A program made the translations under genes and the position numbers. The notes under the pieces were generated by a model. That model made no database searches and was not told where the DNA came from. It was given only the letters and a program-made list of their open reading frames with translations. A stretch of 64,000 bases of DNA from Ruminococcus flavefaciens (GTDB taxonomy: Bacteria; Bacillota; Clostridia; Oscillospirales; Ruminococcaceae), in NCBI GenBank assembly GCA_023667045.1, contig JAMPAU010000009.1, forward strand, positions 1-64,000. The letters are read 5' to 3'. This document shows, one piece after another, positions 19,479 through 28,320 of the stretch (the stretch's first letter is position 1; each line of letters opens with the position of its first letter).

Positions 19479-19877
19479 ATGAATATGATTGACAAAGAAC
19501 AGAAAACAGCAACGAAAAATTTTGCGGAATACTGGAAAGACAAAGGCGACGAGAAAATCGGTACGCAAAGTTTTTGGATTATGCTATTGCGTGAAGTTTT
19601 CAGTGTTGCTGAATCGGAAAAAATTATCGAATTTGAAAAGCGTGTCAAGAACGAAACAACGAATTCTATTGACTGCTACATCGAATTCACGAAAGTTATA
19701 ATAGAACAGAAAGCATTAGGCAAAAATTTGCGAAAAGTCATCAGACCTCCTGAACTGAGAAAAGCCCACCGGCAAAATGATTTTGCTGTGATGTCGGCAT
19801 ACGGTTTTGATAAAAAAATAACTGAATCTGAATGCGTGGCGGAGCTAATGAAAATGTATCAGAAGTTGACAAAATAA
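19479..19877 (+). pseudogene. Internally deleted MmeI-like restriction/DNA-methyltransferase remnant
   Basis: The 132-residue frame joins two distant parts of a large protein. Residues 5-75 (KNFAEYWKDKGDEKIGTQSF, LLREVFSV, EFEKRVK) match the N-terminus of MmeI-like combined restriction-methylase enzymes, which are about 900-1000 residues long. From about 83 it reads PPELRKAHRQNDFAVMSAYGF and ESECVAELMKMYQKL, the extreme C-terminus of such enzymes. All nuclease, methylase and target-recognition parts are missing. The frame remains open, so a short product could be made, but no enzyme activity is expected. Confidence 0.7.
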
Positions 19878-19882
19878 ATAAA

Positions 19883-19917
19883 AAGCTGAGTTTAAACTAA
19901 AAACTCAGCTTTTTTTG
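19883..19917. terminator. Bidirectional terminator
   Basis: AAGCTGAGTTT/AAACTCAGCTT with an A-run before and a T-run after. It separates the methylase remnant from the convergent TetR gene. Confidence 0.8.
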
Positions 19918-19923
19918 AATATT

Positions 19924-20472
19924 CTAATCTATGTCAGAAATCAGTTTAACAGAGAAATCATAAATCATCTTTGCGATTTCAACAGGTTCTTTAGGATTTT
20001 CAGAATACAGCCATTTTTTTATAATGCCAAGACTTCCCATAATGACATACTCAACACAATATTCTGATTTTTCGGATAATACAAGATTAGTATTTTCAAT
20101 AATATAATCAACTATAAAACTTATAATATTAATAATTGAATCCGAATTATGTTTCAGTAAAGATTTATGAAGTTCACAATTATTCTGTATATAGCATAAT
20201 ATTTTATATACCATATTAATTGCATTCGTTTCGCCGGAAGAATTTATTTCACTGATATATTTTCCTATTTTTTCATAAATATCCGCTTTTATCTCATCAA
20301 TAATGTCATAGACATTTCCGTAATATTTATAAAAAGTAGAACGGTTCAGCTCAGCAGAATCGCATAATTCTGTTACAGTTATTTCGGATAATGATTTTTT
20401 CATCATTAATTTAATAAGGCTTTCTTGAAAAATCATTTTTGTAATGCGTACTCTCTGGTTTTGTTTTTTCAT
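19924..20472 (-). CDS. TetR-family transcriptional regulator
   Basis: The protein has 182 residues from the ATG at 20472, which has GGTGA six bases upstream; TTG codons farther up are not needed. The N-terminal helix-turn-helix is typical (ITVTELCDSAELNRSTFYKYYGNVYDI, residues about 31-57). The C-terminal half is a helical ligand/dimer domain with no known ligand. The gene diverges from the CotH/VTC/DUF4956 operon. Inverted half-sites GTGTTGATT (about 20499) and AATCAACAC (about 20562) flank the gap, so it may control both directions. Confidence 0.85.
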   Translation of the reverse strand: MKKQNQRVRITKMIFQESLIKLMMKKSLSEITVTELCDSAELNRSTFYKYYGNVYDIIDEIKADIYEKIGKYISEINSSGETNAINMVYKILCYIQNNCELHKSLLKHNSDSIINIISFIVDYIIENTNLVLSEKSEYCVEYVIMGSLGIIKKWLYSENPKEPVEIAKMIYDFSVKLISDID

Positions 20473-20643
20473 AATTATCACCAACAAAAATTAATAAGTG
20501 TTGATTTTAAAATAATCTGTGGTTAATTTGTGCTTGAAAAACCGACAGAAATATATTATAATCAACACAATGATGGTTTAAAAACTCTATTTATTCTAAC
20601 ATACAGTTTTGAAATTGTCAATAGAAGAAAGGAGAATTTTTTT

Positions 20644-22566
20644 GTGATACGAAGCAAAAAGACGGATTTTATCTGCATAGTGAGTATATTTCTGGCTTTT
20701 GTGATTGCAATTATTGCCTATACATCGGCAAAATCACAGAATGTCGCCGTTATGACCCCTATGGATAAATTACAAAGTAAAATTTCAACGGAGTATGAAA
20801 CAAAACTTTTTGACAGCAGTTACGTCCATGAAATTGATATTATTATCAGTGATGTGAACTGGGATTACATGACAAAAAATGCTGTCGATGAACAGTATGT
20901 AAACTGTGATTTGAAAATTGACGGAGAGATGATTTACAATGTTGCCATACGTCCGAAAGGTAATTCATCTCTCGGAACTATCTCAAATATGGGAAGTACA
21001 CAATTTAGTTTCAAGATTGAATTTGACCAGAATAATCCTGAATAGACTTACCATGGGCTTGACAAGCTGGCACTTAATAATCTCGGACAAGACCCAAGCT
21101 GTATGAAAGATTTCATGATATATCATCTTATGCAGGAAATTGATGCTCCTTCGCCGTGTTCGGCGTATACGTTTGTAAAATTAAACGGAGAGGATTTCGG
21201 GCTTTATCTTGCTGTAGAAGCTGTTGAAGATTCATTCTGTTACAGAAATTACGGCGAAGATTACGGAAATATCTATAAACCCGATAATTTTTCTATGGAA
21301 AGCCTTAATTTAGGCAGAATACTTGATTACAGCACACCGGATTCACCTCTTGCCGTAATTGAACGTATAATGACAGGCGAAAAATATAAGGACTTGCAGG
21401 AGGGCGAAAGAACAGACATTTTATATGATGCTGTATATCCGATATTTTCGGAAATAAAACCGCTGATAAATCTTGCTGCTATGAATTATGCCGGGGATAA
21501 CCCCGAAACTTACCGCACAATTTTTGATACTTCCGTTTTTGATATTACGTCAGGCGACAAGAAAAGCTATATTAATGCTGTCAGAAATTTAAATGAATCA
21601 GATGACCCGCTTTCCGCACTTGATACTGACAAACTGCTGAGATATTTTGCGGTACATCATTTCGTGAATAATTATGACAGTTACGACAGTATGTTTGTAC
21701 ATAATTTTTATGTTCGTGAAAATGACGGAAAACTTTCGCTTATTCCGTGGGATTATAACCTTGCATTCGGAACGTTCAATTATAATAGTGTAGTCGGAAG
21801 TATTATGGGCGAAAATAGTAAATTTGATTTTGTTCCCAATACGGCAGATGCAATGAGTCCGGAAAAAAATATGATAAATTATCCGATTGATACGCCTTGT
21901 TATTCGGTTGATATTTCCGAACGCCCTTTACTTTATCATCTTATGAACAATCCGGAAACGCTTTCGCTTTATCACCAGTATCTTGACGAACTGATTTCAG
22001 AATGTTTTGAAAATGGAAAATATGATGAAATTTATGCACATACATATGAAATTATCAGACCTTATGTTGAAAAGGGACTGACATTCTATACTGTTGAAAA
22101 ATTTGATGCCGGAGCTGAGACAATCCACGATTATATGAATCTCAGAACAAAAAGTATCCGTGGACAGCTTGACGGTAATATTCCGTCAACAACGGACGGA
22201 CAGAAAGAAAATCCACAAAATCTGATTGATACCGGAAATCTTAATCTTGCACGGCTGGTTGATTTTGATTCGATACTTGCGGGAATCAGTCAAGAAAATA
22301 TTATGAATATTCTTGATATAATTCTTGAAAATAACTTTGAATACAATACAAACGGTGCTGTTGAGGCGGTGCATTATTATGCTGAAAATACGGATAAACT
22401 GACTGGAAAAATTCCGGAAATTATAAAAATTCCGTTTGTAAAAAATATGATTGCAGACAAGATTTCCCCGTTTATTGAGTTTATCGTTGCTGTTATTTTG
22501 CTTGTTGTCGCACTGGTTTTTGTAAGAAAATATCACAGGAGGAAAATTTATGCAGTTAAGACATGA
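20644..22566 (+). pseudogene. cotH: CotH-family protein kinase, split by one amber codon
   Basis: The likely start is GTG 20644, preceded by AAAGGAG. A transmembrane helix (FICIVSIFLAFVIAIIAY) is near residues 8-27. The CotH domain carries RPKGNSSLG, then a TAG at 21043-21045, then TYHGLDKLALNNLGQDPSC in the same frame. Homologues have glutamine at this point (QTYHGLDKL), so a C-to-T change is likely. Downstream are IPWDYNLAFG (catalytic-loop-like) and a second membrane helix near the C-terminus. CotH proteins are atypical surface or spore-coat kinases. It overlaps the VTC gene by 17 bases. Without read-through the product would be about 130 residues and inactive. Confidence 0.85.
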
Positions 22567-23220
22567 GTATAAATTTTATCTGAATTATAATGACTATGTG
22601 GCTATACGCACAAGATTACAGGCGGTTATGCAGGCAGATACGCACGTTTTAGGCGGAAAATATAAAATCAGAAGTCTTTATTTTGATAATGCCACTGACA
22701 AGGCACTGAGGGAAAAAGCCGACGGCGTAAGTCAGCGTGAAAAATTCCGCATACGCTGTTATAATTCGGATTATGATTTCATACGGCTTGAAAAAAGCTG
22801 AAAACATGCGGACTTGGTACAAAAATTTCCGCACGTCTTACACGTGAAGAAACGCAGAAAATTATTGATGGCGATATTGAATTTATGCGTGAAAGTCCGC
22901 AGGCGGTTGTTGCAGAACTTTACGGGAAAATGAAATTTCAGGGACTCCGACCGAAAACAATTGTTGATTATACCCGTGAGCTTTTTATTTATTCTGCCGG
23001 AAATGTACGTGTTACGCTTGATTATGATATACGCACAGGTCTTGGAAGTATGGATATGCTCAACCTTGATGTACCTACTGTTGCAACCAATCCGGGACTT
23101 GTTATTCTGGAAGTAAAATATGATGATTTTCTGCCGGACGTAATCAGAGATATTGTGCAGATGAAATCAAGGGAAGTTTCAGCATTTTCAAAATATATGA
23201 GTTGCAGAAAATTTTATTGA
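22550..23220 (+). pseudogene. VTC-domain (polyphosphate polymerase-like) protein, frameshifted
   Basis: Two frames together make one VTC-domain protein of about 223 residues. The first (22550-22801) has MQLRHEYKFYLN and KYKIRSLYFDN; the second continues with KTCGLGTKISARLTREE, FMRESPQAVVAEL and VILEVKYDDFLPD. The break is at an A6 run (22791-22796); one more A restores the frame. The VTC fold binds nucleotide and polyphosphate in a tunnel. The CotH/VTC/DUF4956 order is a recurrent Firmicutes cluster. The ribosome site AGGAGG is good. The event is either a homopolymer sequence error or a real frameshift. Confidence 0.85.
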
Positions 23221-23239
23221 AAGAGAGGATTTTTAATTT

Positions 23240-23914
23240 ATGAGTTTCAGCGATATTTTTACATCAGATATGCTTACCAGAGTGACGGCACTTTCTGTCA
23301 CCGATATGCTGATAGGCATAGTTCTTTCGTTTCTTATCGGAATGTTTATTTTCTTTGTATACAAGAAAACTTTCAACGGCGTGCTTTATTCGGCAAATTT
23401 CGGACTTTCACTTATTGGTATGTGCATGATTGCAACTGTGCTTATAATGGCAGTTTCAAGTAATGTTGTTCTTTCACTTGGTATGGTAGGTGCGTTGTCT
23501 ATCGTGCGTTTCCGTACGGCGATAAAAGAGCCTATGGATATACTGTTTCTTTTCTGGGCAATTTCAACGGGCATTATTCTTGCTACCGGAATGATTCTGC
23601 TTGCAGTTTTCGGAAGTATTGCAATCGGTGCGGTTTTGCTTATCTTTGCAAACAAAAACGGAAAAGACCAGCCGTATCTCCTTATTGTAAATATGAAAGA
23701 TTCGGAAACAGAAAAAGATGTTATGAAAATTGTTTCTGAAAATACAGAAAAAAATATTATAAAAAGCAAAACTTTTTCAAAAAACGGAAATGCCGAACTT
23801 ACTATAGAAGTACAGCTCCGTGAAAATGAAAGCAGTTTTGTAAAGTCTATCAGTAATTTTGAAGACATTGAAAATGTCGTAATGGTAAGCTATAACGGCG
23901 ACTATATGAGTTGA
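23240..23914 (+). CDS. DUF4956 membrane protein
   Basis: The 224-residue protein has about four transmembrane helices in its first 140 residues (MLIGIVLSFLIGMFIFFVY, then LSLIGMCMIATVLIMAV) and the conserved SLGMVGALSIVRFRTAIKEP segment between helices. A soluble alpha/beta tail follows (YLLIVNMKDSE onward). It is the only intact gene of the CotH/VTC/DUF4956 operon. The family is thought to work with the VTC protein, perhaps in polyphosphate or cell-envelope functions; the exact role is not known. Confidence 0.85.
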   Translation: MSFSDIFTSDMLTRVTALSVTDMLIGIVLSFLIGMFIFFVYKKTFNGVLYSANFGLSLIGMCMIATVLIMAVSSNVVLSLGMVGALSIVRFRTAIKEPMDILFLFWAISTGIILATGMILLAVFGSIAIGAVLLIFANKNGKDQPYLLIVNMKDSETEKDVMKIVSENTEKNIIKSKTFSKNGNAELTIEVQLRENESSFVKSISNFEDIENVVMVSYNGDYMS

Positions 23915-23941
23915 TTTATCTCTTGTTAAATAAATAGTAAA

Positions 23942-23985
23942 AATCTCCTGAATATCGTAAAATAATGGTGTTTAGGAGATTATTT
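23942..23985 (+). terminator. Terminator of the CotH/VTC/DUF4956 operon
   Basis: AATCTCCTGAA/TTTAGGAGATT with a T-rich tail ATTTTTAT. Confidence 0.65.
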
Positions 23986-24021
23986 TTATAGTGAAATTTG
24001 AAAGAAAAAACAATCGAAAGT

Positions 24022-24093
24022 GATAAAAAAATCACTGAATCTGAATGCGTGGCAGAGCTTATGAAACTCTATCAGAACTTAACAAATAAATAA
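24022..24093 (+). pseudogene. Second copy of the methylase C-terminal tail
   Basis: The frame reads DKKITESECVAELMKLYQNL and then a TAA. It repeats the last 23 codons of the remnant at 19479-19877, with a handful of base differences. Nothing upstream is in frame. The two tails flank the TetR/CotH block. Confidence 0.75.
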
Positions 24094-24101
24094 AAATTAT
24101 T

Positions 24102-24149
24102 GCTGTCAGAATTGATGCGAAAATCATCAAATCCGACAGCTATTTTTTT
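24102..24149 (+). terminator. Terminator after the duplicated methylase tail
   Basis: GCTGTC/GACAGC and inner TTGATG/CATCAA form a two-part stem followed by TATTTTTTT. Confidence 0.65.
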
Positions 24150-24191
24150 CATTTTTACGTCCAATATTTATTGCAAATTTTGAGTGAATTG

Positions 24192-24209
24192 TGTCAAGTA
24201 TTATTGACA
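24192..24209. repeat. Solo IS-end-like motif
   Basis: TGTCAAGTATTATTGACA, an 18-base imperfect palindrome, recurs in nearly the same form just after both IS3-family remnants (35540-35557 and 50130-50147). This copy stands alone and may be the trace of a third insertion. Confidence 0.45.
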
Positions 24210-24303
24210 AAATCATTCCCAATATTTGACAAACAGAAATTCATTTGATATAATTAATAAATAAAAAGAGATGATAATATTTATGGAAATACAAGAATAT
24301 TCA

Positions 24304-24420
24304 TAACTATTCAGTATCTTCAACTTAACTTCTACACTAATATTTTATTAATTAACATTTATTTTTCTGTTTTTATTCATGTTTAGGAAGTAAATAAAAA
24401 ATATGGCTACTGAATAGTTA
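24304..24420. mobile_element. MITE-like element with 13-bp terminal inverted repeats
   Basis: TAACTATTCAGTA (24304-24316) and TACTGAATAGTTA (24408-24420) are perfect inverted copies that bound 117 AT-rich bases without a reading frame. This is the size and shape of a non-autonomous IS derivative. The rest of the 24094-24550 gap shows nothing else. Confidence 0.5.
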
Positions 24421-24550
24421 CAAATACACATAATATTAATAGCATAATAAATAATATAAATCTAAATAAACTAAAAAAATTCTTATTTGAATATTAAACT
24501 ATTTTAGTTCTGATTTAAAATATATTGTTTACTATAAAGAAGGGATTGTT

Positions 24551-24784
24551 TTGAATGATAAAAAGTATATTCAGAAGAAAACTTTTAAAAGATTGAAGCA
24601 AGAGGATTATGAACTATCAGAAGCAGAACAGGTTATTATTAGTCTGGAACTTGCCAAAGAAGCTGGTGATGACTTATGGAAAGAACTGATTCTGACTGTG
24701 CTGGAAGATATGAAACTTATGGAGTCTGAATCATATCAGCATAAAAAGCAGAATATCATACGGAGAATGAATGATGAATTATGA
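24551..24784 (+). CDS. Small hypothetical protein upstream of the 24771 gene
   Basis: The 77-residue protein starts at TTG, six bases after GAAGGGA; no in-frame ATG is near. It is charged and probably helical (QEDYELSEAEQVIISLELAK), with no signal peptide or membrane segment. It overlaps the next gene by 14 bases, so the two are translationally coupled. I do not recognise the family. Confidence 0.55.
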   Translation: MNDKKYIQKKTFKRLKQEDYELSEAEQVIISLELAKEAGDDLWKELILTVLEDMKLMESESYQHKKQNIIRRMNDEL

Positions 24785-25835
24785 TATAGAGTACGAAATT
24801 TTTAAATATATTTGTAAAGAGGCAGATGAATATGTTCCTTTAAAAGAACTTCTGAACAATCATCATCTGACTTTTCAGGAAGCTTTACATAAAGTAAGTG
24901 AATATCGAAAAAACTTTTTTGATTTATTGGACAAGTATAAAATATGTCCTAACAATATTGCTTCTGTCTGTATGGAGATGATTAATCTGATAGAAGAAAA
25001 TCCGGAAAATGAGGATTTGCATTACATATACTGTGCAGTGGTTACAGAACGTGGGCTTTTATTTGATTTAAACCCTAATGAACGTACAGAGGAGCAGGAT
25101 ATAAGGAACTGGATAGAACAGAAAAGATTTTCAGATGATTTAATAGCTTTTCTGCATGAACAGTATGCCATGAAAAAGCGTTTGCAGGAAATTTTTAAGA
25201 TGCTGAAAAATCCTTGGGATAATATTATTTATGAATATGAAGAGGAACTGGATGATATTTTGCATATGACTTTACAGCATGATTTTTTGAGTAAAGGGAA
25301 AAACAGCAGGATTTATTATGAAAATATCAGCGAGCTTATGTATCAGGTAAACAGTCATACGGAATTACAATCGTTAAAGCCATATATTATTTCAGCGATT
25401 TTAAGTCGGAGAACTACTCTTATGACAGAACGTAAACATTATATCCCCAATATTAAAAGTGTGTTGAAATATCAGGAATATAATATCTATAAGGATAATG
25501 GGAGAAATTTCAATGCTTATCAGTCAGCGTTGGAATTATATGAGCATCTTCGTAGATATTATGAGAATTCTTCGCAAGTTGATATTGCGTTTTCAGATTA
25601 CTGTTTTGCTAATCTTAGTCCTCTAACTGAATGGTATTATCAGAACTGTGAACCAAATGAACCGATTCCAATGAATGCAAGAAGAAAAGTCATGACAGTA
25701 ATGGCAAAAGCATTTCCGACACTTCTGAATTATAAAGATTATGAAACACTTGATGAGACTGAAATTCAGATATATTATGATGCGGAAGATGAACTAAGGG
25801 ATAAAATACTGAATACTGTAGAATATCTGATATAA
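24771..25835 (+). CDS. Hypothetical helical protein
   Basis: The 354-residue protein is acidic, rich in tyrosine and glutamate, and predicted to be mainly helical. It has no catalytic motif that I can see and no signal or membrane segment. It starts with ATG ATG after GGAGA inside the end of the 77-residue gene. A terminator follows directly, so the two genes form a unit. The position just upstream of the GTPase/radical-SAM operon may be chance. Function unknown. Confidence 0.6.
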   Translation: MMNYDIEYEIFKYICKEADEYVPLKELLNNHHLTFQEALHKVSEYRKNFFDLLDKYKICPNNIASVCMEMINLIEENPENEDLHYIYCAVVTERGLLFDLNPNERTEEQDIRNWIEQKRFSDDLIAFLHEQYAMKKRLQEIFKMLKNPWDNIIYEYEEELDDILHMTLQHDFLSKGKNSRIYYENISELMYQVNSHTELQSLKPYIISAILSRRTTLMTERKHYIPNIKSVLKYQEYNIYKDNGRNFNAYQSALELYEHLRRYYENSSQVDIAFSDYCFANLSPLTEWYYQNCEPNEPIPMNARRKVMTVMAKAFPTLLNYKDYETLDETEIQIYYDAEDELRDKILNTVEYLI

Positions 25836-25841
25836 AAGTAT

Positions 25842-25872
25842 AGCGTGTACTATGAACAGTACACGCTTTTTT
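25842..25872 (+). terminator. Rho-independent terminator
   Basis: AGCGTGTACT/AGTACACGCT, a perfect 10-bp stem with loop ATGAAC, then TTTTTTG. Confidence 0.85.
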
Positions 25873-25979
25873 GTTTGTCAAGATAAAACAGTACAGAAAA
25901 ATAATTTTTTTTCTTGAATTGTTTTATCTTGTGATTTGAGTTTGATTATGATATGATTTAGTCACAGGAGGTGACAGGT

Positions 25980-26243
25980 ATGTTTATGAATGGTGAGGAA
26001 CTGTGCAATCTGGAAGATTTGAAGAGATGTTTCAGCATGGAAGAACTGCTGTATGATTATGAAAGCGGAGGACTTGAAATCTGGCTAAGAAAAATTGGTG
26101 AAACCGAAAAAGCAGAAAAAATACATCATATTCAGAAAACCGATGCTTTTACTCTGATTGAAATCTATAAAATTTTAGGTTTGAATCCACGTTTGTCAGA
26201 AGAAGAAATACGGGCATCAGTCAATCATGAGAAACAGCTTTGA
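25980..26243 (+). CDS. Small hypothetical protein, 3'-overlapping an XRE regulator
   Basis: The product is 87 residues from the ATG at 25980, with AGGAGG eight bases upstream; the longer GTG start falls inside the ribosome site. The sequence (MNGEELCNLEDLKRCFSMEE, WLRKIGETEKAEKI, IYKILGLNPRLSEEE) suggests a short helical domain. It is convergent with the XRE gene and overlaps its end by 23 bases. I do not recognise the family. Confidence 0.6.
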   Translation: MFMNGEELCNLEDLKRCFSMEELLYDYESGGLEIWLRKIGETEKAEKIHHIQKTDAFTLIEIYKILGLNPRLSEEEIRASVNHEKQL

Positions 26244-26556
26244 TATATGCATTGACAATGGTAATCAATTCATTTCTGGACTTTTTTGGGCATCTCTGAA
26301 TGAGCATTGAGAGCATTTCCAACTCTGGTGAATTATTAATTTCGTCTCCAAAAAGTATATAGTCTGTATGAAGGCAGAGAAGTTCAGAAAGTTTGGCAAG
26401 TGTCTGAATTGAGACTCCCTTTACACCAAGTTCAATATCAGAACAAAATTTTGTGGAGACTTCAAGCTTTTCGGCAAGTTGTTCTCTTGTATACCCTAAA
26501 CGTTCCCTCTGTTTTCTGATTCTGTTACCCATTTCACAGTAGTTTATTGTTTTCAT
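26221..26556 (-). CDS. XRE-family helix-turn-helix regulator
   Basis: The 111-residue protein has a Cro/cI-type domain at residues 8-65 (GNRIRKQRERLGYTREQLAE, KLEVSTKFCSDIE, SIQTLAKLSELL). The remaining 45 residues are helical. It starts from an ATG after GGAGGATTTTAAAGA. It is divergent from the GTPase/radical-SAM operon, with a gap of about 158 bases, so it is the obvious candidate for its regulator. Confidence 0.85.
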   Translation of the reverse strand: MKTINYCEMGNRIRKQRERLGYTREQLAEKLEVSTKFCSDIELGVKGVSIQTLAKLSELLCLHTDYILFGDEINNSPELEMLSMLIQRCPKKSRNELITIVNAYIKAVSHD

Positions 26557-26636
26557 TCTTTAAAATCCTCCGATTTATAATATAATATTACTTTTATTAT
26601 ATAAAAAATTTTTTAAAAATAAAGCAACTGAAAGGG

Positions 26637-26666
26637 TTGACAAAATATAGCTTTTAGTGTTACAAT
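26637..26666 (+). promoter_or_regulatory. Promoter of the GTPase/radical-SAM operon
   Basis: TTGACA (26637-26642) and TACAAT (26661-26666) are 18 bases apart, about 50 bases before the first start codon and in the gap shared with the XRE gene. Confidence 0.7.
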
Positions 26667-26714
26667 AATGTATGGATAACTTTAATTATTATAAAATCAT
26701 GAAAGGATAATTAT

Positions 26715-28316
26715 ATGCAGGATATTAAATATGATATTGAGCAATTGACATCAAGATTTATTGATTGGTTTAAATCACAGGATAATGCTGAAAAAGATTA
26801 CTTAACCAAAATAGATAAAGAAGTGCTTTCGCTTCTTTGTGCCGAAAAACCAAAAGTTATGGTATATGGTATTTACAATGCAGGAAAAAGTACTCTTATC
26901 AATGCTATTATCGGCAAAGAAGTTGCTGAGATGAGAGACCGCCCCACTACTTATAAAATCGATGAGTATGACAATGGTGATTATACATTGGTCGACAGTC
27001 CGGGTGTTGATGCTCCAATCGAACATCAGCAAATCACAGAAGATAATATTGAGAGCTGTCATGTCATTCTCTATGTTATAAGTACAAAAGGCGGATTTGA
27101 AAGTATCAAAAACTATGAAAATATGTACAGGCTTATTAAAACCGAAAAACCTTTTATTATCGTTATCAATGATAAAAACGGCGAAAATGATATAAATAAC
27201 AGTGAGAATATCAACAGCATTAAGTGCAAGATTCTTGAAAATCTTCAGAAAATCAGTGGTAATTATCATATCGAAAATTTATTCGATACTATTGCAGTCA
27301 ACGGCAAACGTGCTTTGCAAGGTCAGTTGCAAGGTAAAGAAAAACTTGTTGAATTAAGTAACCTGTCTATGATTAAAAACAGAATACTTCATTTTTTGCA
27401 TTCACAGTCAGCTATGAGTATTTATAAAGCTCCTGTAAATAACCTTATTTCTATGCTTGATGAAATGATTGCTGATACAGAAGAAAAAACTAATCTCGGC
27501 AGTAATAAGATTTTCACTTCTTATTTGTCTGATATTAGGGCACAACGTAATTCCTTTATGGACGAGATACCGTGCCGAATCAATATGATGGTAAGACGAT
27601 ATGAAAGGACATTGATTGAATCTGCTTACAGTAAAAATATCAGTAGCTGGGAAAGCAACATACAGTCAATGTATAGGGAATTTGAAGATATGTATACTGA
27701 ACATATCAGAAATCTTATGTCATATTTTAAAGAAAAATATATAGGTGTTGATTTTTCAGGAATGACAGCAAAAAATATTTCCGGAAATATTTCCGGTTAC
27801 AGTATGGTAGATTTTGAGGGAAATCAAGAAAAACATACAAACAGTAATTCCGATTCTTCAGAAAATGATAATTATTCTTCCGGAATGGATATGCTCAGTA
27901 CTGCTGTTGATGCAGCAAGAAGTATAATGTCTCCCAATCCTGTTCCGAATCCCAAACTCATTCTGAAGGTCTTTTCAAAGATTTTCACTTCCAAAAAAGA
28001 AAAGGAACTTGCAGAGTTAAGCCGGCTTCTGAAAGAATCAACCGAAAGAAACCTCATAGCAGCAGAAAATGCCATCAATGAGGCAAGACGCAGGCAGGAT
28101 ATAAGAATTGCCGTTGAAACACAAAGTCATAAAATCCGTATTGAAATGTGTACACTTATGACTGCACAACTTTCTGCCGTATTTGAAAAAGCAGAAGAGT
28201 GTATTCTTGTTTCTGCAAATCAGAATCAGCATGAAATGGATAAACTGCTTGATGTATGCAAACAGCTTAATGCTTTTAAAACAGAAGCTGTAACAATAAA
28301 AAACAGGATAAGGTGA
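26715..28316 (+). CDS. Dynamin-like GTPase, first of three
   Basis: The protein has 533 residues. Its GTPase domain shows G1 GIYNAGKST near residue 50, G3 DSPG near 94 and a G4-like NDKNG near 153. The rest is long and helical. A glycine- and proline-containing, more hydrophobic stretch at about 390-425 (MLSTAVDAARSIMSPNPVPN) could be a membrane-contacting paddle. Bacterial dynamin-like proteins bind GTP, assemble on membranes and reshape or fuse them, usually in pairs or sets. It opens a six-gene operon; four bases separate it from the next GTPase gene. The ribosome site is GAAAGGA. Confidence 0.8.
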   Translation: MQDIKYDIEQLTSRFIDWFKSQDNAEKDYLTKIDKEVLSLLCAEKPKVMVYGIYNAGKSTLINAIIGKEVAEMRDRPTTYKIDEYDNGDYTLVDSPGVDAPIEHQQITEDNIESCHVILYVISTKGGFESIKNYENMYRLIKTEKPFIIVINDKNGENDINNSENINSIKCKILENLQKISGNYHIENLFDTIAVNGKRALQGQLQGKEKLVELSNLSMIKNRILHFLHSQSAMSIYKAPVNNLISMLDEMIADTEEKTNLGSNKIFTSYLSDIRAQRNSFMDEIPCRINMMVRRYERTLIESAYSKNISSWESNIQSMYREFEDMYTEHIRNLMSYFKEKYIGVDFSGMTAKNISGNISGYSMVDFEGNQEKHTNSNSDSSENDNYSSGMDMLSTAVDAARSIMSPNPVPNPKLILKVFSKIFTSKKEKELAELSRLLKESTERNLIAAENAINEARRRQDIRIAVETQSHKIRIEMCTLMTAQLSAVFEKAEECILVSANQNQHEMDKLLDVCKQLNAFKTEAVTIKNRIR

Positions 28317-28320
28317 TAAT

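Noticed and set aside
22550-23220. Programmed -1 frameshift in the VTC gene
   Set aside because: The zero-frame codons GAA AAA AGC do not allow good re-pairing in the A site after a -1 slip, and no stem-loop stands out downstream.
23386-23868. 160-residue minus-strand frame within the DUF4956 gene
   Set aside because: It is antisense to a well-supported membrane protein and its composition follows from that gene's codons.
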